Shown here in pieces: positions 40,186 through 49,548 of a DNA stretch of 56,619 bases (position 1 is the stretch's first letter; the number at the start of each line of letters is the position of its first letter). The notes beneath the pieces were generated by a model, which saw nothing but the letters and a program-made list of their open reading frames with translations, did not search any database and was not told the origin of the DNA. The translations under genes were made by a program, and so were the position numbers. The stretch is from Bhargavaea massiliensis (GTDB lineage Bacteria; Bacillota; Bacilli; Bacillales_A; Planococcaceae). The DNA is taken from assembly GCF_018390575.1 (NCBI RefSeq), contig NZ_JAHBCJ010000012.1:1-56619 (forward strand). Reading direction: 5' to 3'.

Positions 40186-41961
40186 ATGCTTGAGCAGGCG
40201 CATGAACAACTGAAAACGTATTTTGGCTATCCGTCTTTCCGGCCGGGACAGGAGCGGGTGATCGGCCAGGTGCTGACCGCCGAAGACACCCTATGTGTGA
40301 TGCCGACCGGCGGCGGGAAATCGGTATGCTACCAGATTCCTGCGCTTGTCCGGGAAGGCACGACGCTCGTCATCTCACCACTTATCTCGCTGATGAAGGA
40401 CCAGGTCGATGCCCTGAACGAGATCGGCATCCCCGCAGCATACATCAACAGCACACTGTCGCTGGATGAATTCCGATATACGATGGAGCGGGCGAGGGCG
40501 GGGGCTTATAAGCTGCTTTACGTCGCACCCGAGCGATTCGAGTCGGACTTCTTCCTCCAGGATCTGGTCAGGATGGATATCCCGATGGTGGCGGTTGACG
40601 AGGCACACTGCATATCGCAATGGGGCCACGACTTCCGTCCGAGCTACCGGCTGATCGGCAGTGTGGTGGAGGCGCTGCCCGAACGCCCGGTGATCCTCGC
40701 GCTTACCGCAACGGCGACCCCCGAAGTACGGGCGGACATCTGCCGGCAGCTGAATATACCGGAGTCCAATACAGTCCTGACCGGATTTGAGCGGGAAAAC
40801 CTTTCCTTCTCGGTTGTACGGGGACAGGACCGGGGCAAATTCGTCAAGGATTTCCTGAAGAAAAACAGCGTGGAAGCCGGAATCATTTATGCGGCTACAC
40901 GAAAAACGGTTGATTCCCTATATGAAAACATGAAAAAAGCCGGTCTTCCGGTGGCTCGCTATCACGCCGGGCTTTCCGAGGAAGAGCGCCGAGATGCGCA
41001 GGAGGCATTTTTAAATGATGAAGCACGGATCATGATCGCGACGAACGCGTTCGGCATGGGAATCGACAAATCGAACATCCGTTACTGTATCCATTATCAG
41101 GTTCCGAAAAATATGGAAAGCTATTATCAGGAGGCGGGGCGTGCCGGCCGTGACGGGCTGCCGAGTGAATGCATCCTGCTGTATTCCCCGCAGGACGTCC
41201 AGACACAGCGCTTCCTGATTGATCAGACCGACGACCGCGACGGCATTCCCCGAGAGCTCGAGAAGCTGCAGGCGATGGTGGACTACTGCCATACCGAGGA
41301 CTGCCTCCAACAGTACATCGTGCGTCACTTCGGCGATTCGGATACAACTACCTGCGGACGCTGCGGCAACTGCACCGATGACCGGGAAAAGATCGATGTG
41401 ACGGAAGATGCCCAGAAAGTCCTTTCCTGCATCATCCGGATGGGGCAGCGCTGGGGCAAGGCAATCACCGCCAAAGTGCTCTGCGGTTCAGCCGACAAGA
41501 TGGTGAAGGATCGCGGATTCGACGAATTGTCGACCTACGGTATCCTGAAGGGCGACTATAGCATGAAGGAAGCGACGAATCTCATCGACTTTATGATTTC
41601 ACGCGATCTGATCGGCGTGAGCCAGGGAGAGTTCCCGACGATCTTTGTCACCGCAACAGGCAAGGATGTCCTCACGGGCAAGGAGCGTGTCACGCGCAAA
41701 CAGGCGGTCGTGAGCGTAGCAATCGGGGATGCCGACCCGCTGTTTGAGAAGCTGCGTGATCTTCGGAAATCCCTCGCTGACGAAGCAGGAGTCCCGCCGT
41801 ACGTCATCTTCTCGGACAAGTCCCTGAAAGACATGTGCGCACGGAAACCGGTTGATGAGAATAGCTTCCTCGATGTCCACGGCGTCGGGGAGAATAAGCT
41901 GGCGAAGTACGGAGAGCCGTTTCTGGAAGCGATCCGTGAGTTTCAGAGTGCGGAAGTGTAA
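40186..41961 (+). CDS. recQ: ATP-dependent DNA helicase RecQ
   Basis: The 591-residue 3'-5' helicase has Q-motif [11 protein letters not shown], Walker [21 protein letters not shown] box [18 protein letters not shown], motif [14 protein letters not shown], the RQC zinc cysteines ([13 protein letters not shown]) and a C-terminal HRDC domain ending [15 protein letters not shown]. It acts in recombination and replication-fork repair. GGAG in TTGGAGTG favours ATG 40186; ATG 40168 overlaps the preceding stop and would add six residues. Confidence 0.95.
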   Translation: MLEQAHEQLKTYFGYPSFRPGQERVIGQVLTAEDTLCVMPTGGGKSVCYQIPALVREGTTLVISPLISLMKDQVDALNEIGIPAAYINSTLSLDEFRYTMERARAGAYKLLYVAPERFESDFFLQDLVRMDIPMVAVDEAHCISQWGHDFRPSYRLIGSVVEALPERPVILALTATATPEVRADICRQLNIPESNTVLTGFERENLSFSVVRGQDRGKFVKDFLKKNSVEAGIIYAATRKTVDSLYENMKKAGLPVARYHAGLSEEERRDAQEAFLNDEARIMIATNAFGMGIDKSNIRYCIHYQVPKNMESYYQEAGRAGRDGLPSECILLYSPQDVQTQRFLIDQTDDRDGIPRELEKLQAMVDYCHTEDCLQQYIVRHFGDSDTTTCGRCGNCTDDREKIDVTEDAQKVLSCIIRMGQRWGKAITAKVLCGSADKMVKDRGFDELSTYGILKGDYSMKEATNLIDFMISRDLIGVSQGEFPTIFVTATGKDVLTGKERVTRKQAVVSVAIGDADPLFEKLRDLRKSLADEAGVPPYVIFSDKSLKDMCARKPVDENSFLDVHGVGENKLAKYGEPFLEAIREFQSAEV

Positions 41962-41973
41962 TGGAAAAGAAGA

Positions 41974-42012
41974 AGCGGCACCGGGTGAGCAAGTACCCGG
42001 TGCCGCTTTTTT
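41974..42012 (+). terminator. Terminator of recQ
   Basis: AGCGGCACCGGGT and ACCCGGTGCCGCT form a perfect stem followed by TTTTT. Confidence 0.9.
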
Positions 42013-42029
42013 CGGTTCAGTTTGTAGTT

Positions 42030-42113
42030 GTAACACTCAGCGCCCGTTCGGTAACACTCCCGGACTTTTTCGTAACACTCGGGCCCGCTTTAGTAACACT
42101 CAGCCATCTCCCC
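42030..42113 (-). repeat. 21-bp-period intergenic array, core GAGTGTTAC inverted (4 units)
   Basis: GTAACACTC (reverse complement of GAGTGTTAC) starts at 42030, 42051, 42072 and 42093, exactly 21 bp apart, each followed by 12 variable bases. It shares its core with the array at 20333 and lies right after the recQ terminator. Confidence 0.85.
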
Positions 42114-42130
42114 CCATGATCACTATACCC

Positions 42131-42158
42131 CGTACAGGAATATGCCTGTACGGGGTGT
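42131..42158 (-). terminator. Hairpin downstream of the TraB-family gene
   Basis: CCCCGTACAGG-AATATG-CCTGTACGGGG is a perfect 11-bp stem next to the TraB-family stop codon. It lacks a clear T-run on the minus strand, so termination may be weak. Confidence 0.55.
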
Positions 42159-42163
42159 GCTGT

Positions 42164-43375
42164 TTAAAAGATATGCTGGAAAAACGACCGGATGACGTCG
42201 GCCCCTCCGATAAAGGTGCCGAGAGAGCTGCCGATGTTTCCGAGGACGACGACGAGCAGTACACGTGTGGCTTTGTTTTGCCAGAAGCCCTTCACGCTCA
42301 ACACATCATCCGCAAGCTTTTGGAAGTCTTTTACACTCGGACGGGTAAAGTAAGCCTGCACGAGACCCGAGAACCAGCCGACCGCAAGCAGCGGGTTCAG
42401 GGAAGTGAACGGTGCAGCGGCAAATGCGGTAAGCACAGCGAGCGGATGCCCTTTGGCAAGGATCGTTCCAAGAGCCGCAAGGGAGCCGTTCCACAGCAGC
42501 CAGCTGAGCATCTGGCTCGTGGCGACATCGCTGTTTTGCATGAAGGTGTAGGCGATGATTCCAATAATAAGGATCGGAATTGCCCAGCCGACAACTTTCG
42601 GCCAAACCGGTTTTGGCGGTTTTTCGGTCAGTTTTTTCAAATCGTGTTTTCGGTGAATCTCTTTTGTGATCCCGGGGACGTGTGCCGCCCCCAGCACGGC
42701 GACGATTTTTTTGCCCGGTGCCGTACGGATTTTCTCGGCAAGGTACTGATCGCGCTCGTCGATGAGCGGAGTTTTCAGCCGGGGGAACGCTTCGGTAAAT
42801 TCCGCCAGAACGGCATTAAGTGTGTCCTGTGACTTCATTTTCTCCATTTCTTCCTCGGTGATGTCATCCCGGCTGAAGATGCTCGCAATGACCGAGGTGA
42901 GCAGTTGGGCCTTGCCGCCTGGGCCAAGGTTGCCCCAGATGCGGGAAAACGTGGTCTGGATGTTGCGGTCGGCAAGGACGAGCTTCGCGCCGGTTTCCTT
43001 CGCGGATTCGATTCCCTGGATCATCTCCGCGCCCGGTTTGACGTCGAACTGCTTCGCCATCCGGTTCTGGAAGGAGGAGATGGCCAGGTTCATCAGAAGG
43101 AGTGTCGCTTTCTTTTCCTTGATGACTTTGAAGATGTCCATGTCCTCCCAGCGGTTGCCGTTTGTGATGGCGTCGAAACGCTGTTTGTCCAGCTCGACTG
43201 CTACGGTGTCGGGCTGTTCCCGGTCGATGACGTCCTTTACCTGCTGGGCGCTAAGTTTTGAAACGTGTGCCGTGCCGATCAGGATAATTTCTTTGCCCTC
43301 CAACTGGATCCGGGTGACATTCTCCTCCTCAAGGGCGGAAGCAGCCTCAAGTGGGTTGATTAGGTTTTCTTCCAT
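42164..43375 (-). CDS. TraB/PrgY family membrane protein
   Basis: The 403-residue protein has an N-terminal TraB/TIKI-like domain with the paired signature motifs LIGTAHVSKLSAQQV and VLGAAHVPGITKEI, then VAVELDKQRFDAI and several C-terminal membrane helices (about residues 255-400). The family includes PrgY, which reduces sex-pheromone activity in enterococci, and is thought to be metalloprotease-related. Start 43375 is chosen for the AAGGA seven bases upstream; in-frame ATGs at 43405 and further upstream remain possible. Confidence 0.85.
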   Translation of the reverse strand: MEENLINPLEAASALEEENVTRIQLEGKEIILIGTAHVSKLSAQQVKDVIDREQPDTVAVELDKQRFDAITNGNRWEDMDIFKVIKEKKATLLLMNLAISSFQNRMAKQFDVKPGAEMIQGIESAKETGAKLVLADRNIQTTFSRIWGNLGPGGKAQLLTSVIASIFSRDDITEEEMEKMKSQDTLNAVLAEFTEAFPRLKTPLIDERDQYLAEKIRTAPGKKIVAVLGAAHVPGITKEIHRKHDLKKLTEKPPKPVWPKVVGWAIPILIIGIIAYTFMQNSDVATSQMLSWLLWNGSLAALGTILAKGHPLAVLTAFAAAPFTSLNPLLAVGWFSGLVQAYFTRPSVKDFQKLADDVLSVKGFWQNKATRVLLVVVLGNIGSSLGTFIGGADVIRSFFQHIF

Positions 43376-43458
43376 ATGATGATCCTTCATTTCTGTAGTG
43401 GTCATACCGTTAATGATGACGGAAGAACGGTTAAAGTTCAATATTTTGGGCAAAAGAA

Positions 43459-43505
43459 TTGAGTAACCGGAACAAACAGCGTATACTTATCTTGAATTCA
43501 AGATA
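43459..43505 (+). promoter_or_regulatory. Promoter with MhqR-type operator
   Basis: TTGAGT (43459-43464), exact 17-bp spacer, TATACT (43482-43487). The perfect palindrome TATCTTGAA-TTCAAGATA (43488-43505) abuts the -10 and covers the start point. It matches the recalled B. subtilis MhqR box (tATCTcgaAtTCgAGATa). This predicts induction by quinones and catechols. Confidence 0.7.
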
Positions 43506-43527
43506 AAAATCATTGGAGGCAACCAAT

Positions 43528-44511
43528 ATGGAAAGTTTGAAAGGAATGCACCACGTAACCGCAATCACGAGCTCAGCGGAAAAGAACTATGAGTTTTTCA
43601 CATACGTGCTCGGAATGCGCCTTGTGAAAAAAACCGTAAACCAGGACGATATTAGCACGTACCATCTGTTTTTCGCAGATGATCGGGGCAGTGCCGGTAC
43701 CGACATGACATTCTTTGATTTTCAGGGGATTCCGAAGGGGACCCACGGAACTGATGAGATCCACAGAACTTCGTTCCGCGTGCCGGATGACGCGGCACTC
43801 GACTACTGGGTCAAGCGCTTTGACCGTCTTGAGATCAAGCACGACGGCATCAGGCAGCAGTTCGACCGCAACGTCCTGCCGTTCACTGACTTTGACGGTC
43901 AGTTGTATCAGCTCATTTCTGACGAAGGGGATACGGGAGTGGCCGCGGGTATTCCATGGCAGAAAGGGCCGATTCCGCTTGAATACGCCATCACTGGGCT
44001 CGGGCCGATCATCTTGCGCGTCAGCAACATCGACTATATGAAACAGGTCATGGAAAAAGCGCTCGGTTTCCGGGAAGTCGCCAAAGACGGATCCGTTTAC
44101 CTGTTCGAAGTCGGCGAAGGCGGCAATGGCGCCCGGGTCATCATTGAGCACAATGCTGTTCTTCCGCGAGGGATGCAAGGCTTCGGAACAATCCATCACA
44201 GCGCCTTCCGGGTTGAAGACCGCTCCGTGCTCGAAGACTGGATTAACCACATGGAAAGCATGGGCTTCAGCACTTCCGGCTATGTGGACCGCTTCTATTT
44301 CGAGTCCCTTTACGCGCGCGTCGCTCCGGGCATTCTGTTCGAATTCGCAACTGACGGACCGGGCTTCATGGACGACGAGCCATATGAAACCCTCGGCGAA
44401 AAGCTTGCCCTCCCGCCGTTCCTTGAGCCAAAACGGGAACAAATTGAATCTTACGTCCGCCATATCGATACGATGCGCAGCGATCAGGCAATTGAAAAAG
44501 AATATGAGTAA
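43528..44511 (+). CDS. Ring-cleaving dioxygenase/glyoxalase of the MhqA/MhqE/MhqO type
   Basis: The 327-residue protein has two vicinal-oxygen-chelate (glyoxalase) modules. Metal-ligand regions are GMHHVTAITSSAEKNYEFFTY at the start, HHSAFRVED in the second module and the terminal GILFEFATDGPGF. In B. subtilis the MhqR regulon contains such dioxygenases, which remove hydroquinones and catechols; the MhqR-type operator upstream supports the same role here. ATG 43528 follows TTGGAGGCAACCAAT. Single gene with terminator. Confidence 0.9.
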   Translation: MESLKGMHHVTAITSSAEKNYEFFTYVLGMRLVKKTVNQDDISTYHLFFADDRGSAGTDMTFFDFQGIPKGTHGTDEIHRTSFRVPDDAALDYWVKRFDRLEIKHDGIRQQFDRNVLPFTDFDGQLYQLISDEGDTGVAAGIPWQKGPIPLEYAITGLGPIILRVSNIDYMKQVMEKALGFREVAKDGSVYLFEVGEGGNGARVIIEHNAVLPRGMQGFGTIHHSAFRVEDRSVLEDWINHMESMGFSTSGYVDRFYFESLYARVAPGILFEFATDGPGFMDDEPYETLGEKLALPPFLEPKREQIESYVRHIDTMRSDQAIEKEYE

Positions 44512-44517
44512 TAGATG

Positions 44518-44543
44518 AAACCGGGCCGGCGCCCGGTTTTTTC
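44518..44543 (+). terminator. Terminator of the dioxygenase gene
   Basis: AAACCGGGC / GCCCGGTTT with loop CGGC, followed by TTTCTTTTT. Confidence 0.9.
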
Positions 44544-44554
44544 TTTTTGATTGG

Positions 44555-44653
44555 ATTCGCGACCGCAGCACGGGGATTCGCGACCGCACCCGATGATTTC
44601 GCGACCGCAACACGGGGATTCGCGTCCGCCCTCCATCATTTCACTACAACAAT
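44555..44653 (-). repeat. 21-bp-period intergenic array, core TGCGGTCGCGAA inverted (5 units)
   Basis: On the plus strand the TTCGCGACCGCA block has its TTC at 44556, 44577, 44598, 44619 and, degenerate, 44640, exactly 21 bp apart. The core is the same as in the array at 39437, in inverted orientation. It starts 12 bases after the terminator of the preceding gene. Confidence 0.85.
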
Positions 44654-44734
44654 CCCCAGTTCCGCGCCGGCATCATCAACGGCCCGTCCGCCGCATACGT
44701 TGTAAGAAACGAAGCACTGACTGGAGGCGATCAG

Positions 44735-46630
44735 TTGGACATCCTGGAGAAGGCAAAACGACATCGTGAAGAAGAGGACCGTCTAAAGTGGGAAGGGACA
44801 TTCGCGGAATATCTGGAGATTGTCAAGGAACGGCCGGAAGTGGCGCAGAATGCACACTCGCGTGTTTACAATATGATCAAGAGCCATGGAATCACGGAAG
44901 TTGAAGGAGTCCGCAGGTACGGGTTTTTCGGTGAGCAGATCTTCGGTCTCGAGGAATCGGTGGAGCGGCTTGTGGAGGAGTATTTCCATCCCGCTGCAAA
45001 GCGGCTCGATGTGCGCAAGCGGATCCTGCTTTTGATGGGACCCGTCAGCGGCGGTAAATCTACGATTGTGACTCTTTTAAAACGGGGGCTGGAAGCATAC
45101 TCGCGGACAGACGAGGGGGCGGTGTATGCCATCAAGGGCTGCCCGATGCATGAAGACCCGCTTCATCTGATCCCGATTCACCTCCGTGAAGATTTCCGCC
45201 GGGCTTACGGAATCCGGATTGAAGGGACGCTTTCGCCACTGAATTCGATGCGGCTGGAGCGGGAGTACGGCGGGCGGATCGAAGACATGCCTGTCGAGCG
45301 AATTTTCCTTTCAGAAGATAAGCGGGTCGGCATCGGAACGTTCACGCCGTCCGATCCGAAATCCCAGGACATCGCGGACCTGACCGGCAGCATCGACTTT
45401 TCGACCATCGCAGAGTTCGGATCCGAATCGGATCCGCGTGCGTACCGGTTTGACGGTGAACTGAACAAGGCGAACCGGGGACTGATGGAATTCCAGGAGA
45501 TGCTGAAGCTGGATGAAAAATTCCTCTGGCATCTGCTGTCGCTCACTCAGGAAGGAAACTTCAAGGCGGGCAGGTTCGCGCTCATCAGCGCGGATGAGCT
45601 GATTGTCGCCCATACGAACGAGACCGAATACCGGTCGTTCATTGCAGACAAAAAGAACGAAGCGCTGCATTCCCGGATCATCGTCATGCCGGTACCGTAC
45701 AACCTGAAGGTGTCTGAGGAAGAACGCATTTACCGGAAGATGATTTCTGACAGCGACATGGCCCATGTGCATATCGCACCGCATGCACTCAAGGTCGCAG
45801 CCATCTTCTCGGTGCTCACCCGGCTGAAGCCGTCCAGAAAGCAGGGTGCCGACATCGTGAAGAAAATGCGTCTCTACGACGGTGAAAACGTCGAGGGCTT
45901 CAGTACGGTCGATGTAAATGAGCTCAAAAAAGAGTTTTCGGACGAAGGCATGAGCGGGATCGATCCGCGGTATGTCATCAACCGGATCTCGTCCGCCATC
46001 ATCCGGAAAGACGTTCCGGCGATCAATGCGCTTGATGTGCTGCGTTCACTCAAAGACGGCCTTGCCGACCACGCATCAATCAGTGACGAAGACCGTACCC
46101 GATACATGGAGTATATCGGCATTGCGCGCAGGGAATATGACGATATTGCGAAAAAGGAAGTCCAGAAGGCGTTTGTTTATTCCTATGAAGAGTCCGCAAA
46201 GACGCTGATGGATAATTACCTGGATCATGTCGAGGCGTTCTGTAATAAAAACAAGCTGCGCGACCCGCTCACAGGAGAGGAACTTCCGCCGGATGAAAAG
46301 CTGATGCGTTCGATCGAGGAGCAGATCGGCATTTCGGAAAATGCGAAAAAGGCGTTCCGTGAAGAAATTCTCATCCGGATTTCCGCCTATGCGAGAAAGG
46401 GCAAGCGGTTCGACTACAACTCCCATGACCGCCTGCGGGAGGCCATCCAGAAAAAGCTGTTTGCCGACCTGAAGGATGTCGTGAAGATCACCACCTCGTC
46501 TGCCACGCCGGACGAAGCGCAGCTCAAGAAAGTCAACGAAGTTGTCGGGCGGCTCATCGACGAACATGGATACAACAGCACCTCCGCAAACGAGCTGCTC
46601 AGGTATGTCGGAAGTCTATTGAACAGATGA
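44735..46630 (+). CDS. prkA: PrkA family serine protein kinase/AAA+ protein
   Basis: The 631-residue protein matches PrkA throughout: MDILEKAKRHREEEDRLKWEGTFAEYL, the AAA Walker A GPVSGGKST, YAIKGCPMHEDPLHL, and the long LEFQEMLK/LLSLTQEGNFKAGRFALISADELI region. PrkA is needed for full sporulation in B. subtilis and is reported as a kinase and an ATP-dependent protease. The start is TTG 44735 behind TGGAGG, giving the same N-terminus as relatives. A possible sigma-E -10 (CATACGTT, 44694) precedes it. First of the prkA-yhbH-spoVR set, followed by its own terminator. Confidence 0.95.
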   Translation: MDILEKAKRHREEEDRLKWEGTFAEYLEIVKERPEVAQNAHSRVYNMIKSHGITEVEGVRRYGFFGEQIFGLEESVERLVEEYFHPAAKRLDVRKRILLLMGPVSGGKSTIVTLLKRGLEAYSRTDEGAVYAIKGCPMHEDPLHLIPIHLREDFRRAYGIRIEGTLSPLNSMRLEREYGGRIEDMPVERIFLSEDKRVGIGTFTPSDPKSQDIADLTGSIDFSTIAEFGSESDPRAYRFDGELNKANRGLMEFQEMLKLDEKFLWHLLSLTQEGNFKAGRFALISADELIVAHTNETEYRSFIADKKNEALHSRIIVMPVPYNLKVSEEERIYRKMISDSDMAHVHIAPHALKVAAIFSVLTRLKPSRKQGADIVKKMRLYDGENVEGFSTVDVNELKKEFSDEGMSGIDPRYVINRISSAIIRKDVPAINALDVLRSLKDGLADHASISDEDRTRYMEYIGIARREYDDIAKKEVQKAFVYSYEESAKTLMDNYLDHVEAFCNKNKLRDPLTGEELPPDEKLMRSIEEQIGISENAKKAFREEILIRISAYARKGKRFDYNSHDRLREAIQKKLFADLKDVVKITTSSATPDEAQLKKVNEVVGRLIDEHGYNSTSANELLRYVGSLLNR

Positions 46631-46686
46631 TTCCTGCTTCGGAGTAATCTGATTGACCTGTTGAACCAACGAAACTGAGATGTTTG

Positions 46687-46743
46687 GCAGGGGCCCGCCG
46701 GACCGGGGATTTGGGCGGTGCTCCTGCTTTTTGTCTTTCCGAT
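46687..46743 (+). terminator. Terminator of prkA
   Basis: GCAGGGGCCCGCC pairs with GGGCGGTGCTCCTGC across an 18-base loop, followed by TTTTTGT. Confidence 0.7.
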
Positions 46744-46796
46744 TGCCCCGGCAGTTGCCCGAAATTTCATTATATTCTTTCATAATTCAGAACATT

Positions 46797-46826
46797 GTCA
46801 AGCGTCCGCTCCGTACTGCATAAGAT
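46797..46826 (+). promoter_or_regulatory. Possible sigma-E-type promoter of yhbH
   Basis: GTCAAGCG (46797-46804), 14-bp spacer, CATAAGAT (46819-46826). The layout and the CATA...AT -10 resemble mother-cell sigma-E promoters (GTCATATT-14-CATACAAT). The -35 match is only partial. Confidence 0.4.
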
Positions 46827-46859
46827 AATGGAAACTCAAAGAAGAGAGGCGGGTGGAGC

Positions 46860-48017
46860 ATGAACAAATATGGCCGGTTTGTCGTGTCGCAGGATGATTG
46901 GAGCCTCCACCGGAAAGGCCACGAGGACCAGAAACGTCACATGGACAAGGTGAAAAGGGCAATCCGGGATAATCTGCCTGATCTGATCAGTGAAGAGAAT
47001 ATCGTGATGTCGGACGGGCGTAAGGTTGTGAAAATTCCAATCCGCTCGCTCGATGAATATAAAATCCGCTACAACCATTCCAAGTCGGAACACGTCGGCC
47101 AGGGAAAGGGAGACAGCCAGGTCGGCGATGTCATCGCAAAAGACGGCAGCGGACGTTCTGGACAGGGCAAAGGCAAGGAAGCAGGGGACGCACCGGGGGA
47201 GGATGTCTACGAAGCGGAAGTCTCGGTAGCGGAACTGCAGGAAGCACTTTTCTCTGAAATGGAGCTGCCGAACTTGGAGCGCAAGGAACAGGCGGACATC
47301 ATTACTGAGCGCATTACCTTCAACGATATCCGGAAAAAAGGTCTCATCGGAAATATTGATAAAAAACGGACGATCGTATCCGCATTAAAGCGGAATGCGA
47401 TGGAAGGACGCAGCGGGATCATGCCGATATTGGATGATGATCTCCGATTTAAGACCTGGGAAGACGAAAAACGGCCGGAATCCCGTGCCGTCGTGATTGC
47501 CATGATGGATACCAGTGCCTCGATGGGCGCATTCGAAAAATATATGGCGAGAAGCTTCTTTTTCTGGCTGACCCGTTTTCTCCGGACCCGATACAGTTCG
47601 GTCGACATTGAGTTCATTTCCCACCAGACCGAGGCCAAGGTGGTGACCGAGGAGGAATTCTTCACAAAGGCGGAAAGCGGCGGCACGCGGTGCTCGTCGG
47701 CCTACCGGATGGCAATGGAGCTGATCGGCGAGAAGTACAGCCCGGCCCGCTATAACATTTATCCGTTCCATTTCTCCGACGGCGAGAATATGACCTCGGA
47801 CAACAAAGAAGTGCTGCGCCTGGTCGGAGAGCTGTTGGAGGTCTCCCGCATGTTCGGCTATGGAGAAGTGAATGAACACAGCCGATACTCGACCATGCTG
47901 ACGGCGCTCCGCACGGTGGACGATCCGAAGTTCAGGCACTATGTCCTGAAGGAAAAAGCGGATGTGTACCATGCGCTGAAAAGCTTCTTCCGGAAAGGGG
48001 AGGCGATCGGATCATGA
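46860..48017 (+). CDS. yhbH: YhbH family stress/sporulation protein (UPF0229)
   Basis: The 385-residue protein of the UPF0229/YeaH-YhbH family has the N-terminal [19 protein letters not shown], a Gly/Lys-rich linker, and a von Willebrand A-like domain with [16 protein letters not shown] (DxSxS MIDAS) and GGTRCSSAY. It works together with PrkA and SpoVR in an unclear complex important under stress and in sporulation. RBS AGAGGCGGG. It overlaps spoVR by 4 bp (ATGA). Confidence 0.93.
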   Translation: MNKYGRFVVSQDDWSLHRKGHEDQKRHMDKVKRAIRDNLPDLISEENIVMSDGRKVVKIPIRSLDEYKIRYNHSKSEHVGQGKGDSQVGDVIAKDGSGRSGQGKGKEAGDAPGEDVYEAEVSVAELQEALFSEMELPNLERKEQADIITERITFNDIRKKGLIGNIDKKRTIVSALKRNAMEGRSGIMPILDDDLRFKTWEDEKRPESRAVVIAMMDTSASMGAFEKYMARSFFFWLTRFLRTRYSSVDIEFISHQTEAKVVTEEEFFTKAESGGTRCSSAYRMAMELIGEKYSPARYNIYPFHFSDGENMTSDNKEVLRLVGELLEVSRMFGYGEVNEHSRYSTMLTALRTVDDPKFRHYVLKEKADVYHALKSFFRKGEAIGS

Positions 48018-49411
48018 CTGATGTCAAAGCATTGGAGCGTGCGATCGCGGAAATCACAGAGGTCGCGGAAGGATTCGGACTCGACTTTTATCCGATGCGC
48101 TATGAAATCTGCCCTGCTGATATCATCTATACATTTGGCGCATATGGAATGCCGACCCGTTTCAGCCACTGGAGCTTCGGCAAGCAGTTCCACAAGATGA
48201 AGCTGCAGTATGATCTCGGACTCAGCAAAATCTACGAACTCGTCATCAATTCGGATCCGTGCTACGCGTTTCTCCTTGATTCCAACTCGCTTGTCCAGAA
48301 TAAGCTGATCGTCGCCCACGTGTTGGCGCACAGTGATTTCTTCAAAAACAATGTACGTTTTGCCAATACGCGCGGCGATATGGTCGAAAGCATGTCTGCG
48401 ACGGCGGACCGGATCGCGGATTATGAAGTGACGTACGGCAAAGACCGTGTGGAGAGGTTCCTCGATGCGGTGCTGGCCGTCCAGGAACATGTCGATCCGT
48501 CGCTCATCATTGCGAGTGACGAAAAAGATCCGAACGAAGTTCCGGAGCTGCGGGCCACCCCATATGACGATCTCTGGGCACTAGACCGGACAACGGGGAA
48601 GGACGCCCGCCAGGAAACCCCGGCAAGAAAGAGAACCCCTGAAAATCCGGAAAAGGACATTCTTCATTTTATCCAGGAGCACGGGCGGGACCTGGAAGGC
48701 TGGCAGCGCGATATCCTCACGATGATGAGGGAAGAAATGCTTTACTTCTGGCCGCAGCTGGAAACGAAAATCATGAATGAAGGCTGGGCGACTTTCTGGC
48801 ACCAGCGCATCATGCGGGAGCTCGACCTGACCCCTGCCGAGACGATCGAATTCTCCAAGCTGAATGCCGGGGTCATTCAGCCGTCCGCGACCTCGATTAA
48901 CCCATACACGCTCGGCCTGCGAATTTTCGAAGACATCGAGCGCAGGTATGACCAACCGGACGATCAGATGAAACGGAGGGGCGTCCGGCCCGGCAGCGGG
49001 AGAGAAAAGCTGTATGAAGTCCGGGAAATCGAGTCGGACACGTCGTTTATCCGCAATTACCTGACAAAGGAACTGGCGGAGCAGGAAGACCTGTATCTGT
49101 TCGGCAAGCGCGGGCAGGAATATCGGATCACGGAAAAAGATTTTGAGAAAGTGCGTGAACGGCTTATTTCCTCAAGAGTAAACGGCGGCTTCCCTTACAT
49201 CGTCGTGGAGGATGGCGATTACCTCCGAAACGGTGAACTGTACCTGGCCCACCGGTACGAGGGAACCGAGCTCGATCTGCCTTATCTGGAACACGTGCTG
49301 CCGCATCTGCACGTTCTCTGGGGACGGACTGTCCACCTCGAAACGGTCGTGGAAGGAAGAAAGATTTGCTTTTCCTGTGATGGCAAGAAAGTGACCCGGC
49401 GGGCCTTATAA
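48014..49411 (+). CDS. spoVR: SpoVR family protein
   Basis: The 465-residue protein is of the SpoVR family: [26 protein letters not shown] at the N-terminus, then [31 protein letters not shown] and [16 protein letters not shown]. SpoVR is required for normal spore cortex formation in B. subtilis; homologues co-occur with prkA and yhbH in non-sporulating bacteria. Translationally coupled to yhbH; ends before a terminator at 49424. Confidence 0.95.
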   Translation: MTDVKALERAIAEITEVAEGFGLDFYPMRYEICPADIIYTFGAYGMPTRFSHWSFGKQFHKMKLQYDLGLSKIYELVINSDPCYAFLLDSNSLVQNKLIVAHVLAHSDFFKNNVRFANTRGDMVESMSATADRIADYEVTYGKDRVERFLDAVLAVQEHVDPSLIIASDEKDPNEVPELRATPYDDLWALDRTTGKDARQETPARKRTPENPEKDILHFIQEHGRDLEGWQRDILTMMREEMLYFWPQLETKIMNEGWATFWHQRIMRELDLTPAETIEFSKLNAGVIQPSATSINPYTLGLRIFEDIERRYDQPDDQMKRRGVRPGSGREKLYEVREIESDTSFIRNYLTKELAEQEDLYLFGKRGQEYRITEKDFEKVRERLISSRVNGGFPYIVVEDGDYLRNGELYLAHRYEGTELDLPYLEHVLPHLHVLWGRTVHLETVVEGRKICFSCDGKKVTRRAL

Positions 49412-49423
49412 TACGGAGATCAT

Positions 49424-49458
49424 GATCCTCCTTCCTGTCATTGGAAGGAGGATTGTTT
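49424..49458 (+). terminator. Terminator of the yhbH-spoVR pair
   Basis: GATCCTCCTTCC / GGAAGGAGGATT has one G-T pair, followed by GTTT. Confidence 0.8.
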
Positions 49459-49548
49459 ACATAATATTGTTATTTTCTTGTTAAGCAGTTTCTTGGCATC
49501 TCTACGGGGCAGGGAGGTAAGATAAAAAGGAGAGAGGGAGTTGATCCG

